Shown: positions 1 through 9,889, numbered from the stretch's first letter. The stretch is DNA of 64,000 nucleotides from Mycoplasma sp. CSL7491-lung (GCF_018913965.1 NZ_JAHMHG010000003.1:1-64000); one strand, 5' to 3'. The notes: generated from the letters alone by a model not told the origin. Translations and numbers: made by a program.

Positions 1-77
<77 letters not shown>

Positions 78-167
78 ATTGACTGTCATGTTTATTGTAT
101 ATATCTAGTTTTCAAAGAACTTCTATTTAACTATCTTAATAATTGATAGCCAAATTATTATAACACA
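78..167 (-). promoter_or_regulatory. 16S rRNA promoter and leader
   Basis: On the minus strand a TATAAT box lies at 157-162, preceded by TGT (163-165), which makes an extended -10. The -35 region is only T-rich. Between it and the rRNA lies a leader with AGTTCTTTGAAAACT (about 107-121), the sequence commonly found before Firmicutes 16S genes and linked to antitermination and processing. The box is seen directly; its function is inferred from position. Confidence 0.7.
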
Positions 168-270
168 TTTTATTAATAACAAAAAGTTATTTTTTATTTT
201 TTTTGATTTATTTTTTTAAACATCTCAAAATTAAATGCGTTAATATAATTATAAACTATATAAAAAAATA

Positions 271-294
271 AAAAAATGCTTTTTTGCATTTTTT
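271..294 (-). terminator. Intrinsic terminator after rpmB
   Basis: A 9-bp perfect stem (AAAAAATGC / GCATTTTTT) with a six-base loop lies just beyond the rpmB stop, and a long T-run follows on the minus strand. Confidence 0.75.
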
Positions 295-301
295 TATTTT
301 T

Positions 302-493
302 TTATAATAAACCTTTTGATTTTAAAGTTTTTAAAGTTTTTGCTGAAACTCTCAATGACATTCTCTGTCCATCGATAGTAACTCTCACCTTTTGTAAATT
401 AACATTAAATTTTCTCTTTGATGCATTCAAAGCATGTGAACGTTTGTTTCCTGATTGTGGACCAACACCTGATATTTGACATTTTCTTGCCAT
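302..493 (-). CDS. rpmB: 50S ribosomal protein L28
   Basis: Encodes bL28, a small basic protein of the large ribosomal subunit. The 63-residue length is normal for the family, and the N-terminal half shows the typical MARKC...SG..P..GN.RSHA pattern, followed by the conserved [10 protein letters not shown] segment near the C-terminus. It starts at an ATG and ends at TAA. It lies downstream of rpsO on the same strand with a 51-bp gap and has its own terminator, so the two may be cotranscribed. No oddities. Confidence 0.96.
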   Translation of the reverse strand: MARKCQISGVGPQSGNKRSHALNASKRKFNVNLQKVRVTIDGQRMSLRVSAKTLKTLKSKGLL

Positions 494-544
494 ATTATTA
501 AACCTCTTAGTTATTTTATAAACTTAAAATATAAATAATAAAAA

Positions 545-811
545 TTATTTACGAATTTTTAATAAATCAGTTACTTTGTTGTATTCGTTTAAATCAGATG
601 CTTTTAAATGTTTTAATAAAACTTTACGTTGAGAAATTTTTGCTAAGAAACCTCTACGTGAGTGGTTATCTTTTGGATTATTTGAAAAATGTGGTTTTAA
701 TTTTTCAATATCTTCTGTTAAAATAGCGATTTGGACAGATACATTACCTGTATCTTTTGCATTTTTACCGAATTGTGAGACTAATTCAGCTTTTCTTGTT
801 TTTGAAACCAT
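545..811 (-). CDS. rpsO: 30S ribosomal protein S15
   Basis: Encodes uS15 (88 residues, normal length), a primary 16S-binding protein of the small-subunit platform. Diagnostic features are the G-D-T/N-rich N-terminal region with QFGKNAKDTGN, the segment VQIAILTEDIEKLKPHF, and the invariant-type D-N-H-S-R-R-G-F core, which contacts 16S rRNA. The start ATG is preceded by an AAGGAGAATT-type ribosome binding site on the minus strand. It follows ribF and precedes rpmB; truB-ribF-rpsO is a common bacterial order. Confidence 0.97.
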   Translation of the reverse strand: MVSKTRKAELVSQFGKNAKDTGNVSVQIAILTEDIEKLKPHFSNNPKDNHSRRGFLAKISQRKVLLKHLKASDLNEYNKVTDLLKIRK

Positions 812-933
812 AATTCTCCTTAAATAAATAAAATTATGTTTTAACCAAGCATAATTTTTAAAATTTAAATTAAACCTAGTTAAAATTTGTGTTTTGCATA
901 CTTTTGAAATGCTTACGAATTATAACATAAAAA

Positions 934-1803
934 TTATTTTTTATAATTAGAATATTTATTTAGAAAATAATTTTTAGTTTCTAAAAGATCATCTTCAAAA
1001 ACTTTGTCCATATTTTTATCTGATATTTTTCTAATCTTACTTAAAACCTCAACAAAAACCTCTTTATTATAAAATAAATTCAATTCTAAGTTTTCTTTAA
1101 AGTCTAAAATAAATAATTTATATTCTTTTTTATAATCTACGTATAGACAAGTGAAAAAAACTAAATCATTTATGTGCATAAAAGACGAGTATATCCCCGA
1201 TTCCATCTTCATCAAATGCAATGGTAAATCTAGTACTAAATCTTCTTTTAACGTAGCATTGAAAACATAATTAGAAACTAATAATTCATTAACCAAATCA
1301 ATATCTCCAAATTTTAATGACTCTTTTATCATACTTGAACTAATTTTAGTATTTAATAATTTAAAAATTTCAACATTTTTTATTTCAACATTTTTTAAAT
1401 AAAAAGGTATATCAGATAATTTATATTGTGCGTTTTGACCAAATTTAAAGTCGCTACCAGCAATAAAAGTTACCTTTTTATTTTGAACTATTTTTTTTAT
1501 AAATTCAATTCCGTCCAAATTTTTTATCTCTGAAAAATTTAATTCAATGATTGAATCGAAATCTAATTCCGAAATAGAAAAATATTTAGATTTATTTGTG
1601 TAAAAAATATCACTATGAAATAAATTTTTTGTGTCTAAGTTACTAAAATTAATTAATATTTTTCTTCCTTCGTATTTTATTAATTCTTTATAAAGTTGAT
1701 AATGTCCTAAATGAAAAGATTCAAAGGCTCCGATTAGAAAAGTGTCATTATCTTTTGTTTCAAAATTATTTAAGTTATAAACAAGCAAATCGCTATTTTT
1801 CAA
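934..1803 (-). CDS. ribF: Riboflavin kinase / FAD synthetase-like protein RibF
   Basis: RibF makes FMN and FAD from riboflavin. The N-terminal half (about residues 15-160) has the nucleotidyltransferase pattern: FLIGAFESFHLGHYQL matches the family G-x-F-x-G/S-x-H-x-G-H signature, and IAGSDFKFGQNAQ matches the 'GxDFxFG' motif. The C-terminal half should be the riboflavin kinase, but I cannot find its PTxN motif, although a G-x-Y core and a downstream xxDF strand remain; this half looks divergent. The only reasonable start is a TTG at 1801-1803, two bases after the stop of the HAD gene, with a weak ribosome binding site, so expression may depend on translational coupling. Total 289 residues. 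Confidence 0.85.
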   Translation of the reverse strand: MKNSDLLVYNLNNFETKDNDTFLIGAFESFHLGHYQLYKELIKYEGRKILINFSNLDTKNLFHSDIFYTNKSKYFSISELDFDSIIELNFSEIKNLDGIEFIKKIVQNKKVTFIAGSDFKFGQNAQYKLSDIPFYLKNVEIKNVEIFKLLNTKISSSMIKESLKFGDIDLVNELLVSNYVFNATLKEDLVLDLPLHLMKMESGIYSSFMHINDLVFFTCLYVDYKKEYKLFILDFKENLELNLFYNKEVFVEVLSKIRKISDKNMDKVFEDDLLETKNYFLNKYSNYKK

Positions 1804-1805
1804 TT

Positions 1806-2630
1806 TTAAATCAATTTCAATTCTTTTAATTTTAAATAAACACCATCATAAACGGAATCTAACGCAATATCATTAGCAACGGCTTTAATTTTTTCTCCGG
1901 CTCTTTGCATTGCCACCCCATAATATGCATCTCTAATCATTTCAAAATCATTTGAACTATCACCAAAACTAATTAAATTATCATAACTTAATTCTAATTT
2001 ATTAAGTAAAAAATTTAAAGTAGTACTTTTATTAACTGATAAAGGATTTATAAAAAAACCTTTAGATCAACGCGATGATATTTCCATATCTAAATTATTT
2101 TTAGTTATAAATTCCTTAAATTCTTCATATAATTCTCTTAAATTTTCTGTTGAAGTTATTGTAATTAAGTATAAATCTTCATCTCCTATTAAATCAGGAT
2201 CGAAGGCGTGATAATTTTGAACGAACGGTTTAATAAATCAAGTATTTAAATTCATATCTTTCGAATTATAAATTTTATCAAAATCACTAACCGCAAAACC
2301 TCTAACCTTTTCCCCAAACTCATTATATAACTTAATAACTTGGTCACGTTTTAATGTATTTTTAAAAATAAATTTTTTATTTTGAACATCCCATATGAAC
2401 GCACCGTTAGCACCCATAAAATAATCTACTGGGTATAATTGTTCTAAAAAATCGCCTATTGTAGCAAACTCTCTAGCAGTAGAAATGACGGTTTTAATAC
2501 CTTTCTTATTTAAGTTGCTAAAAATAGATTTTGTATTCTCCGAAAACTTTGTATATCCATTTGGTAAAAGTGTTTCATCAACATCAAAAGCAGCTAATTT
2601 AATTATTTCTTCTAATTTTTTTATTTCCAT
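1806..2630 (-). CDS. Cof-type HAD family phosphatase
   Basis: A cytosolic HAD hydrolase of the Cof/YidA type, 274 residues once TGA is read as Trp. Motif I is AFDVDETLLPNG (D16 nucleophile, D18 acid/base); motif II lies around TVISTAREFAT; motif IV is seen as GDSSNDFEMI near the C-terminus, followed by the usual 'A...N' helix (GVAMQRAGEKIKAVANDI). Substrate cannot be told from sequence; family members hydrolyse sugar phosphates, FMN or PLP. The start ATG overlaps the truB 3' end by 10 bp, so these two genes are coupled, and its stop sits 2 bp before the TTG of ribF. Confidence 0.88.
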
Positions 2631-3466
2631 AATAACCTTTCCTTAAAAACTTTTTTAGGGTAAAAAAAATTATCTTTAATTTTACCTACACAACAAACAT
2701 CATTATTAATATTTTTAATAAAGAAAACATTTTCATCTTTTTTTGAAATTCTAAAACTTTGACCATTAAATACTTTTATATAAATTTCCTCTGTTAAAGA
2801 AATAGAATTTATATCAAAAAGCAAATCAAAACTTATTTTTTCATACTTTTGAATTTCTAAATTATCTAATAATATTTTACCAACTCCAATTCTTTTTAAC
2901 GAAGTCATAACACTAGAGTTATTTAACTCTAAAGATATATCATATAACAAAGTTCTTATATAAGTTCCTTCAGAAACATTAAACATAATTTCGTATTCTT
3001 GTTTATCATAATCAAAACTAATTAATTCATATTCTAGTACTTTAATTTTTTGAGGTTTTAATTCAAACTCTTTTCCTTCTCTTGCTAGCTTGTAAGCATG
3101 TTGTCCATTTATTTTTTTAGAACTAAATTTAGGTGGAATTTGGGATTGTCTTTTTGATACTGTCTCAATAGCTTTTTTAAGTTCTTCTAATTTTATTTTT
3201 GGAAAATTATAGCTTCTAAGTTCTCCATCAATATCTAAAGTATCAGAACCTAAATTAAACTTGGAATTTGCAATATAAATTTTATTTTTATGATTGATGT
3301 ATTCTAACAATTTAGTATCATAATCAGTCGCAACTATTACTAATCCAGAAGCTAAAGGATCTAAAATTCCGGTATGTCCTATTTTTTTTGTTAAGAGAAC
3401 TTTAGATAAACCTCTAACACTTTTATTTGTCATAGTGCCAGTTGATTTATGGTATTTATAAAACAT
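2621..3466 (-). CDS. truB: tRNA pseudouridine(55) synthase
   Basis: TruB isomerises U55 in the T-loop of tRNAs. The catalytic aspartate is in GHTGILDPLASGLV (about residues 31-44), matching the family G-H-T/A-G-T-L-D-P-x-A-x-G-L pattern. The nearby KIYIANSKFNLGSDTLDIDGE segment matches the conserved 'Y...lG..tdT.D.eG' block, and SEGTYIRTLLYDI matches 'vSkGTYIRsLa.Di'. The 281-residue length fits a TruB with a short C-terminal region. First gene of a truB-HAD-ribF run on the minus strand, with a 10-bp overlap to the HAD gene. Confidence 0.95.
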   Translation of the reverse strand: MFYKYHKSTGTMTNKSVRGLSKVLLTKKIGHTGILDPLASGLVIVATDYDTKLLEYINHKNKIYIANSKFNLGSDTLDIDGELRSYNFPKIKLEELKKAIETVSKRQSQIPPKFSSKKINGQHAYKLAREGKEFELKPQKIKVLEYELISFDYDKQEYEIMFNVSEGTYIRTLLYDISLELNNSSVMTSLKRIGVGKILLDNLEIQKYEKISFDLLFDINSISLTEEIYIKVFNGQSFRISKKDENVFFIKNINNDVCCVGKIKDNFFYPKKVFKERLLWK

Positions 3467-3471
3467 AGAAT

Positions 3472-3516
3472 AAAAAGTGAGCTATTCTAATCATAAAATT
3501 AAAATAGCTTACTTTT
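3472..3516 (-). terminator. Hairpin at the end of acpP
   Basis: AAAAGTGAGCTATT pairs with AATAGCTTACTTTT across an AT-rich loop, overlapping the last codons of acpP. It sits between acpP and truB on the same strand, so it may only partly terminate transcription. Confidence 0.55.
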
Positions 3517-3742
3517 CACCAACCTTTTTTGAAACTAATTCTAGTACATCTTTTACTTTTTCAATATTTAAAATTTCCTCATCAGAAATTACAATTCCAT
3601 ATTTTTCCTCTAGATTAATAATTACTTCTGCTAAGTCCAAAGAATCAATATTAATATCTTTTATATACGCATCATAATTAACTTTTTTCTTAGATAAGCG
3701 TTCTATTTGACTCATAATTCATTTTTCATAATCTAAACTCAT
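3509..3742 (-). CDS. acpP: Acyl carrier protein
   Basis: A 77-residue acyl carrier protein. The phosphopantetheine attachment site is DSLD (Ser34 in this start choice), followed by the helix LAEVIINLEEKYGI that is typical of ACP. I start it at the ATG at 3740-3742, reading MSLDYEKWIMSQ through one TGA (Trp); a start at the internal ATG would give 68 residues, short for an ACP. Mycoplasmas keep ACP although they lack full fatty acid synthesis, and its acyl partner here is unknown. It is the last gene of the proS-x-y-z-acpP run. Confidence 0.92.
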
Positions 3743-3758
3743 ATTTTAATTATATCAA

Positions 3759-4169
3759 TTAAATTTTAATTTCGTATACTTTGTGATATTTTTCTTTTTT
3801 ATAATTAACTTCAATATAAACTTCTATTTCTTTATCACTTCTTTGTACAAAATCAAAATCCAACTGTGCATCGCTAATATTTGAATTTAGTATTAAATTA
3901 TATATTAAATTTCTGACTATTTCTTGATCTATGTAATCTTCTCCAAATTCATTTTTTTTAATAAAATTAACTAATGATTTTTTATCGATATCCGGGAAAA
4001 TAAATGAATTTTTTACGCTAAAATTATCATTTTCTCCTTTTGGAATATTATTTTTTAAATTGTTTTTTTGCTCTATTATTTTTAAATAACCATAATATGA
4101 TAATCCTGCTACAAAACTAGCAATTATAGCAAAAGCTAATAATTTATAAATCGATTTGATATTCTTCAT
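3759..4169 (-). CDS. Membrane-anchored hypothetical protein (MG286-position)
   Basis: 136 residues with one transmembrane helix near the N-terminus (about residues 8-29, KLLAFAIIASFVAGLSYYGYL) followed by a charged domain, so probably a cytoplasm- or surface-facing single-pass protein. No enzymatic motif. It overlaps the 3' end of the upstream gene by 26 bp and ends just before acpP, so it is translated in the same operon. Its place in the order proS - three unknowns - acpP matches MG286 of M. genitalium as I recall it; sequence similarity was not tested. Confidence 0.8.
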   Translation of the reverse strand: MKNIKSIYKLLAFAIIASFVAGLSYYGYLKIIEQKNNLKNNIPKGENDNFSVKNSFIFPDIDKKSLVNFIKKNEFGEDYIDQEIVRNLIYNLILNSNISDAQLDFDFVQRSDKEIEVYIEVNYKKEKYHKVYEIKI

Positions 4170-5244
4170 TTTTCTTTAAAAAATAACTAATATCATTTTC
4201 ATTTTTTAAATTATAAAAATCTCTAAATGAAACAGTATACTTTATTTTATTCAAAAAAACTCTTTGATCTGTTATGTCATTTATTTCAAATTTTTTTGCT
4301 TTTCTTTCTTCTAGATTATTATCAAAATTAATTTCTTTCAAAATTTTAAAATTACCAAAAGTCGTTTCTAATTCAAATATAAAAATCAATTTACCACTGT
4401 AATTTTTAGGTATAACTATTTTTTTATTACTATTTTCGCCTAAAGATTTAATATATCTTTTTTCATCGGGTAAATATTTAATATATTCATCTATATAAAA
4501 ATCAATTAAATCAAATTTATTTTCATTATTTTGTAATATTTTACGTATACCTTTTAATTTTATTTTTTCATTTTCTAATCCTAAACCGTTAATATTTAAG
4601 TTAATTTTCCTTACATTAAAATCCAAGGAAGTTATTTTATATGATTTTAAATTTATTGAATTTGCATCGAAAGTTATAAATAAGTTTAAAACATTAAAAA
4701 TTGGTATAGCACACTTTAAATTCTCAAGATTAAAGATTAAATTTCAATATTTTTTATAATTTAACACTTGGTTATTTTTTATTCTAAAAATAGAAGAATA
4801 ATGTATTTTTAATAAATTAGTTTTATTCTCCATTTTAAAAATTTCAACATTATCATTTAAATATCTATTAAACTCGACACTTTCAACAATCTTGCTTGTT
4901 TTTTTAGATTTAATTATAATTTTAAAATTATTAACTTCTTCTGCTTTCGACTTATTAAGAGATGAAATGTTTGCAATAAAATTTGAATTATTCGAACTTA
5001 ATTTTTTTGTTCCTTTATATCATAACTCGATAACTCATTCTTTATAAACTTTATTGCTGAAGAAATCACAAAATAAATATAAATCATTGTTATTTTTATA
5101 ATTAAAAATTTCAATTTGATAATCCAAATTAATTGATTCTTTATAAACACGTCTATCAATTCTAAAGTTATTGTATTCATATACTAATTGTTTATTAATT
5201 GAATTAATGTCATTAGTTGAATATTCCTGTATAGTATGAAACAA
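4144..5244 (-). CDS. Hypothetical protein (MG285-position)
   Basis: One open frame of about 366 residues when TGA is read as Trp (TGA codons at 5035-5037 and 5020-5022, among others). No motif or membrane segment is recognised; composition is rich in Asn, Lys, Ile and Phe, with predicted beta-strand-like stretches (e.g. VRKINLNINGLGLEN). The start is uncertain: a TAA lies nine bases upstream of the TTG at 5242-5244, so this TTG, inside the 3' end of the preceding gene, is the most upstream candidate; an ATT or ATA start further in is possible. It overlaps both neighbours (32 bp and 26 bp), indicating tight translational coupling. Confidence 0.75.
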
Positions 5245-5665
5245 ATTCCTTTACCGCCTCACGTTTAACTTTATAAAAAGTAGTTTTGGAAAAATGTTGT
5301 TCATATCACAACGTATTATCCATTGTGTTTTTATCTAAATAACATTTTTCAAGTATTCACGAATGCTTATGTGTCATATTATCTAAAATCATTCTTACAA
5401 TGCTATTTTTCCCTTCAGCCATCTTAAGCAATCATTCTTTTTGTTTTTCATTTATTTTTTTATGATAAAACCTTTCTTTAAAAGTTTCTCCCATTAACTT
5501 TCTTTTAAATATTTCTCTAAATTTTCAATGGGTTTTAAAGATCATTTCGACAAGTTTATGCTCATAAACATAAAGTTCTTTGTCATTTTCGACTTCCTTA
5601 ATTAAATCTTGTAACCTCAATTCTTCTAAAGCTTTTGTTTCTACATCTGCATTTAATTCGTTCAT
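5213..5665 (-). CDS. MG284/MPN403-type hypothetical protein
   Basis: 150 residues, several Trp encoded by TGA. It begins at an ATG preceded by a strong GGGAGGGG ribosome binding site. The sequence is strongly helical and charged: the C-terminal part (about residues 75-145, with QKEWLLKMAEGKNSIVRMIL and later HFSKTTFYKVKREAVKEF) resembles a helix-turn-helix of the sigma-region-4 or YlxM type, with a 'T-F-Y-K-V-K-R-E-A' recognition-helix-like segment. DNA binding is only an inference. It lies between proS and the MG285-position gene, matching the genomic place of MG284 in M. genitalium. Confidence 0.75.
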
Positions 5666-5728
5666 TTTCAAATACCCCTCCCACTTTATTTATATAAATT
5701 TTTTTGGAAATTTGTCAAAAATGAACTA

Positions 5729-5760
5729 AAAAAGGAAAAAAGTCGCCTCTTTCCCCTTTT
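5729..5760 (-). terminator. Terminator after proS
   Basis: On the minus strand AAAAGGGGAAAGAGG folds back on CTTTTTTCCTTTT, and T-rich sequence follows. It lies between proS (ending 5792) and the MG284-position gene. Confidence 0.55.
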
Positions 5761-5791
5761 ATTTTTATAAAATATGAAATTTTTTTCAGTT

Positions 5792-7240
5792 TTAGTATGC
5801 TTTTGCAAATACAACATACCTATTAGTAGACTTATCGCAACCATCAAAAAAACACTTACTATCTTTGTTAGGTTTTTTGAACGACTTAATAGGTATACAT
5901 CTCGCTGTTGCACCCGTCTCTTCTTTAATCTTACCCTCAACATAGTCGTCACAACAAAATGGAGCAACTAAAAATTTATTTTCTTTAATTTTCTCTTTAA
6001 AGTCGTCATAGTTATATACATATTCAGTATTTTCTTCTAATCTTTTTTGTGCTGAATCATACAAATTATTATGGATATTATCAAGTAATATTGGTATTAA
6101 CTCTTTTAGTTTTTCTATTTCAACTAATTGTTTTTCTAAAGTATCTCTACGTACTACTAGGACTTTATTTTCTGCTAAGTCTCTAGGACCTACCTCAATC
6201 CGTATCGGAACACCTTGTATTTCACTATTCGAAGCTTTAAATCCAGGGTTTTTATCTGATGAATCTAAACGTACTCTAAATTTTCTTCCGATTTTACTCT
6301 TAATTTCTTTAGCAATTTGATGAACTTTAGGATCTTTTTTCGCAAATAATTCAAGAATATCAACTTGAATAGGTGCAACTTTAGGAGGTATTATTACACC
6401 TCTATTATCACCATGTGTCATAATTATAGCACCTAATAAACGCGTAGTCACTCCTCATGAAGTCTGATAAACATATTCTTCTTTGTTGTCTTTATTTTTA
6501 AATTTAATCCCGTATGGCTTAGAAAAGTTTTGGTTTAAGTAATGACTTGTACCAGATTGTAAAGCTTTACCATCCTTCATCATAGCCTCTATAGTATAAG
6601 TAGAACACGCACCAGCAAATTTTTCCCTTGGGGTTTTTTTACCTACTATTGTTGGGATAGCTAAATAATTTTTCAAAAATTTTGCGTATGTAGAAATCAT
6701 TTCTCTTGTTAATTTACGTGCTTCTCATGCGTTATCATGGCATGTATGACCTTCTTGTCATAAAAATTCTCTTGTACGTAAAAAAGGATTTGTGGTTTTT
6801 TCTCATCTCAAAACATTTGCTCATTGATTGTAAACAATAGGTAAATCGTTATAAGAATTAATTGTTTTTTTAAACAAATCAGCAAATAAAACTTCCGAAG
6901 TAGGTCTAATAAATAATTTTTCGCTTAACTCTTTGTCTCCTACTTTTGTAACTGTAGCTAACTCAGGGTTAAAACCTTCAATATGTTCTTTTTCAAGTTG
7001 AAATAAATTTTCTGGAATCAAAAGAGGCAAATAAACATTTTGAATTCCTTTTGATTTAAATATGTCGTTTAATTCTTTTTGTATTAATTCTCAAATACCA
7101 TAAGAATTTGGTTTATAAATAATAGAACCTTTAGTTGGTCCATACGCTATAAGATCTCCGTTTTTCACAACATCTGTATATCATTTTGCAAAATCCAACT
7201 CCATTGGAGTAATTTTATCTATTTGTTTTTCTTTATTCAT
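5792..7240 (-). CDS. proS: Prolyl-tRNA synthetase
   Basis: Class II synthetase charging tRNA-Pro, 482 residues after reading several TGA as Trp. This is the short archaeal/eukaryotic-type ProS without the inserted editing domain, as usual in mycoplasmas. Motif 2 region RTREFLWQEGHT and the RPTSE segment are clear; the anticodon-binding domain follows (VAPIQVDIL...), then a C-terminal zinc-type domain with PFCCDD...CFFDGCDKSTNRYVVFAKAY, ending in the typical Tyr. First gene of the run proS-MG284-MG285-MG286-acpP. Confidence 0.97.
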
Positions 7241-7311
7241 ATTAACTTAATTATATAACAAAAAAATATTTAGAAAAATGCAAATAAGTAATTTTTAGGG
7301 CAAAAAAGTAT

Positions 7312-7334
7312 AAAAAAACACTCTTTTTAGAGTG
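7312..7334 (-). terminator. Terminator of the tRNA-Tyr/Gln operon
   Basis: CACTCT / AGAGTG stem with a TTTT loop directly after tRNA-Gln, followed on the minus strand by a run of seven T. Confidence 0.8.
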
Positions 7335-7337
7335 ATA

Positions 7338-7412
7338 TGGCTGTCCCAGTTAGATTCGAACTAACGCATGTCGGAACCAAAACCCGATGCCTTACCGCTT
7401 GGCTATGGGACA
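7338..7412 (-). tRNA. tRNA-Gln (anticodon TTG)
   Basis: 75 bases with a complete cloverleaf: acceptor TGTCCCA/TGGGACA, D-arm GCC-AAGCGGTAA-GGC, anticodon loop TTTTGGT giving TTG, T-arm with GTTCGAATC, and an encoded CCA end. Second gene of a two-tRNA operon. Confidence 0.95.
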
Positions 7413-7417
7413 ATAAA

Positions 7418-7501
7418 TGGTGGGGGGAGAGGGATTCGAACCCCCGAATCCTAAGAAAGTGGGTTACAGCCACCCGCATTTGGCCGCTTTGCTATCCCCC
7501 C
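7418..7501 (-). tRNA. tRNA-Tyr (anticodon GTA)
   Basis: 84 bases, acceptor GGGGGGA/TCCCCCC, anticodon loop CTGTAAC giving GTA, a long variable arm as expected for bacterial tRNA-Tyr, T-arm GGTTCGAATCC and encoded CCA. Confidence 0.95.
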
Positions 7502-7519
7502 ATTTAATTTTGCTTATAT

Positions 7520-7528
7520 ATTATAGCA
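7520..7528 (-). promoter_or_regulatory. Promoter of the tRNA-Tyr/Gln operon
   Basis: Minus-strand TGC-TATAAT (extended -10) 19 bp upstream of tRNA-Tyr. A TTGATT lies 16 bp further up as a possible -35. The same TATGCTATAATATAT string occurs before the second tRNA cluster. Confidence 0.7.
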
Positions 7529-7594
7529 TATAAAATCTTTAAATCAAAAAAAATTATTTATTTTTTAAATTTTTAACTTGCAAAATTAAACAAA

Positions 7595-7612
7595 AAAGTG
7601 CCTAAGCACTTT
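7595..7612 (-). terminator. Terminator after pyk
   Basis: AAAGTGC / GCACTTT perfect stem with a four-base loop, followed on the minus strand by T-rich sequence. Confidence 0.75.
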
Positions 7613-7630
7613 AATTTATTATATTATATA

Positions 7631-9064
7631 TTATTTAACTTCGTGTTCTGTAAATCTTTCATTTTCAACAACTAAGTATTTATCACCTTTTTGAATTCCA
7701 TATGGTCTTAAGGCTTCTTCAGCTAATGAATTATCAGCTTTAACTTTATCGAATAGATCTAACGAATCAACTGAAACAAATACACCAGAGTATGCTCCGA
7801 ATCCATTAATTAATTTATCGTTATTTAAAACACCAATTGTAATTGTATTAGGTCTAAATTTAGAAACATGTTTTAATAATTCACCTGTTCTTGATAAAAC
7901 AACCGCAAATTTATAATCACCATCTTTTGCTTTTTTAGCAATTTCATAAGCTATTTTTGTTCTTTTGTCTGATTGATTTGAATTTGCTCAAACTTTTTCA
8001 AGTTGTCTTTCATAGTAATTTCTTGAGTAAAATTCTTTTTCAGCACGTTTTGAAATAGCTGTCATTGTTTTAACCGCTTCAAGAGGGAATGAACCGTTTG
8101 CACTTTCACCTGATAACATTGTAGAATCAGCACCTAATTCAACTGCATAATAAACGTCAGTTACTTCTGCACGTGTTGGATGTGGTGTATTTTCCATTGA
8201 ATCTAACATTTGTGTAGCGACAATAACTGGTTTACCAGCTTCACGAGCTTTTCTAATCATATTTTTTTGGTGGTAAGGAACATCGTAGTAAGGAATTTCT
8301 AAACCTAAATCACCACGAGCTACCATAATCCCATCTGATGCTTCAATAATTTCATCGATATTTACACATCCTAAATGTGATTCAATTTTAGAAATAATTT
8401 GAATATGTGATCCACCATTTTCTTTTAATAATTGTCTTAATTCATTTACATTTCTAGCTGAGTTAACAAAAGAAGCTGCAACATAATTAATACCTTGAGT
8501 AATACCAAATTTAATATCATTAATGTCTTTTTCTGCTAAGAAAGGAAGTGAGAAATCTACACCTGGTAAGTTAACACGTTTATTTGTTTTTACTTTATGT
8601 GTGTTTTCTGCTTTAACTTTCACATACCCTTCACCAACTTCTGTAACTACTGTTGATAATTTACCATCATCAATTAAAACTTGGTTACCAACAACTAAAT
8701 CTCTAGCCATGTCATATGCGACTGTAATTTCTGTTGGTGTTCCTTCAAAGTTAAGGTATTTATCTTGTGTTGTATGAATTAAAACTGTAGATCCAGCAAC
8801 AATAACTTGAGCACCATCTTTCATTTTTCCTACACGAATTTCAGGTCCCTTTGTATCTAACATTAATGAAACCGGAATTCTAAGTTCTTTTGAAAGTTCT
8901 TTAGCTATTTTAAATTTATTAGCTTGTTCTTCGTGAGAACCATGACTAAAGTTAGCTCTAATTGTTGTTACACCATTTTCAATCAATGTACGTAATGTGT
9001 CAATATTATCACTTGAAGGTCCGATAGTAGCAACTAATTTAGTTCTTTTATCTGTAATTTTCAT
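7631..9064 (-). CDS. pyk: Pyruvate kinase
   Basis: Converts phosphoenolpyruvate and ADP to pyruvate and ATP, a main ATP source in glycolytic mycoplasmas. 477 residues when the TGA at about 7985 is read as Trp. Motifs: TKLVATIGPSS at the N-terminus, MLDTKGPEIRVG, the substrate-binding RGDLGLEIPY and the active-site segment VIVATQMLDSM....PTRAEVTDV; the C-terminal regulatory domain is present. It is transcribed alone with its own terminator; the codons are richer in C and G at third position than those of the hypothetical genes, as expected for high expression. Confidence 0.98.
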
Positions 9065-9155
9065 TTAATTTTCTCCTAATTATGATTTGATTATTTTATA
9101 TTCATTATTTTACCAAAAAAATGTTTTTATGATAATGTTTTTAAGTCATATTTAA

Positions 9156-9212
9156 AAAAATTCTTGATATGTTAAGTTTATACACAATAACTTAACTATA
9201 TTAAGAATTTTT
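9156..9212 (-). terminator. Large hairpin terminating rsmE
   Basis: A long imperfect inverted repeat (AAAAATTCTTGATATGTTAAG against CTTAACTATATTAAGAATTTTT) that includes the rsmE stop codon. T-rich on the minus-strand side. Confidence 0.7.
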
Positions 9213-9889
9213 TATTTTTGAGAGCATATATATTGCCGCTGTTTCTGCTCTTAATATCCTTTTACCTAAAGATACTAAATTAACATTTTTATTGTCTAAA
9301 ACTAATTTATCTAATTCTAAATTTGAAAATCCACCTTCAGGACCTACAACAAAATAAACATTTTTTTCGATTTCGCTTGGAATTTGGTTATTTTCTGAGT
9401 TAATTTTTTCGTGAGCTATATATATTTTATAATCTTTTTTAAAATCAATATTAGATAGCTTTGTCAACTCCCCCAATGTTGGAATTTGATTTCTAAAAGA
9501 CTGTTCAGCTGCATTTTTTAAGATTTCCTCAAAGCGTTGGCGTTTTTTTTCAAACTTATTGAATGAATATAATTCACCATTAGTATGTTCTGTTATTAAA
9601 GGGATTATTTTTTTAACTCCCAATTCTGTACTTTTTTGTAAAAGCCATTCGAAACGATCGTATTTTATTAAACTCATTAATAAAATAATATCATTTTGTA
9701 ATTCATGATTTTCATTAATCTCTTTTATAATATGAGCTTTATCAAAATCAACTAAGCATTCAAAAAAATTATTTTCATAAACGCAAATAATTTTTTTGCC
9801 ATCTAGTCTTAAAACTTTAATATGTTTTTGAGCTTCTTTATCTAAAATAAAGTAATTATCTTCTTTTTTATTAACAAAAAAACGATTCA

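Noticed and set aside
276-479. Plus-strand open frame over rpmB
   Set aside because: Shadow of the well-supported ribosomal protein L28 gene on the other strand.
8523-8777. Plus-strand open frame inside pyk
   Set aside because: Antisense of conserved pyruvate kinase sequence; no ribosome binding site.
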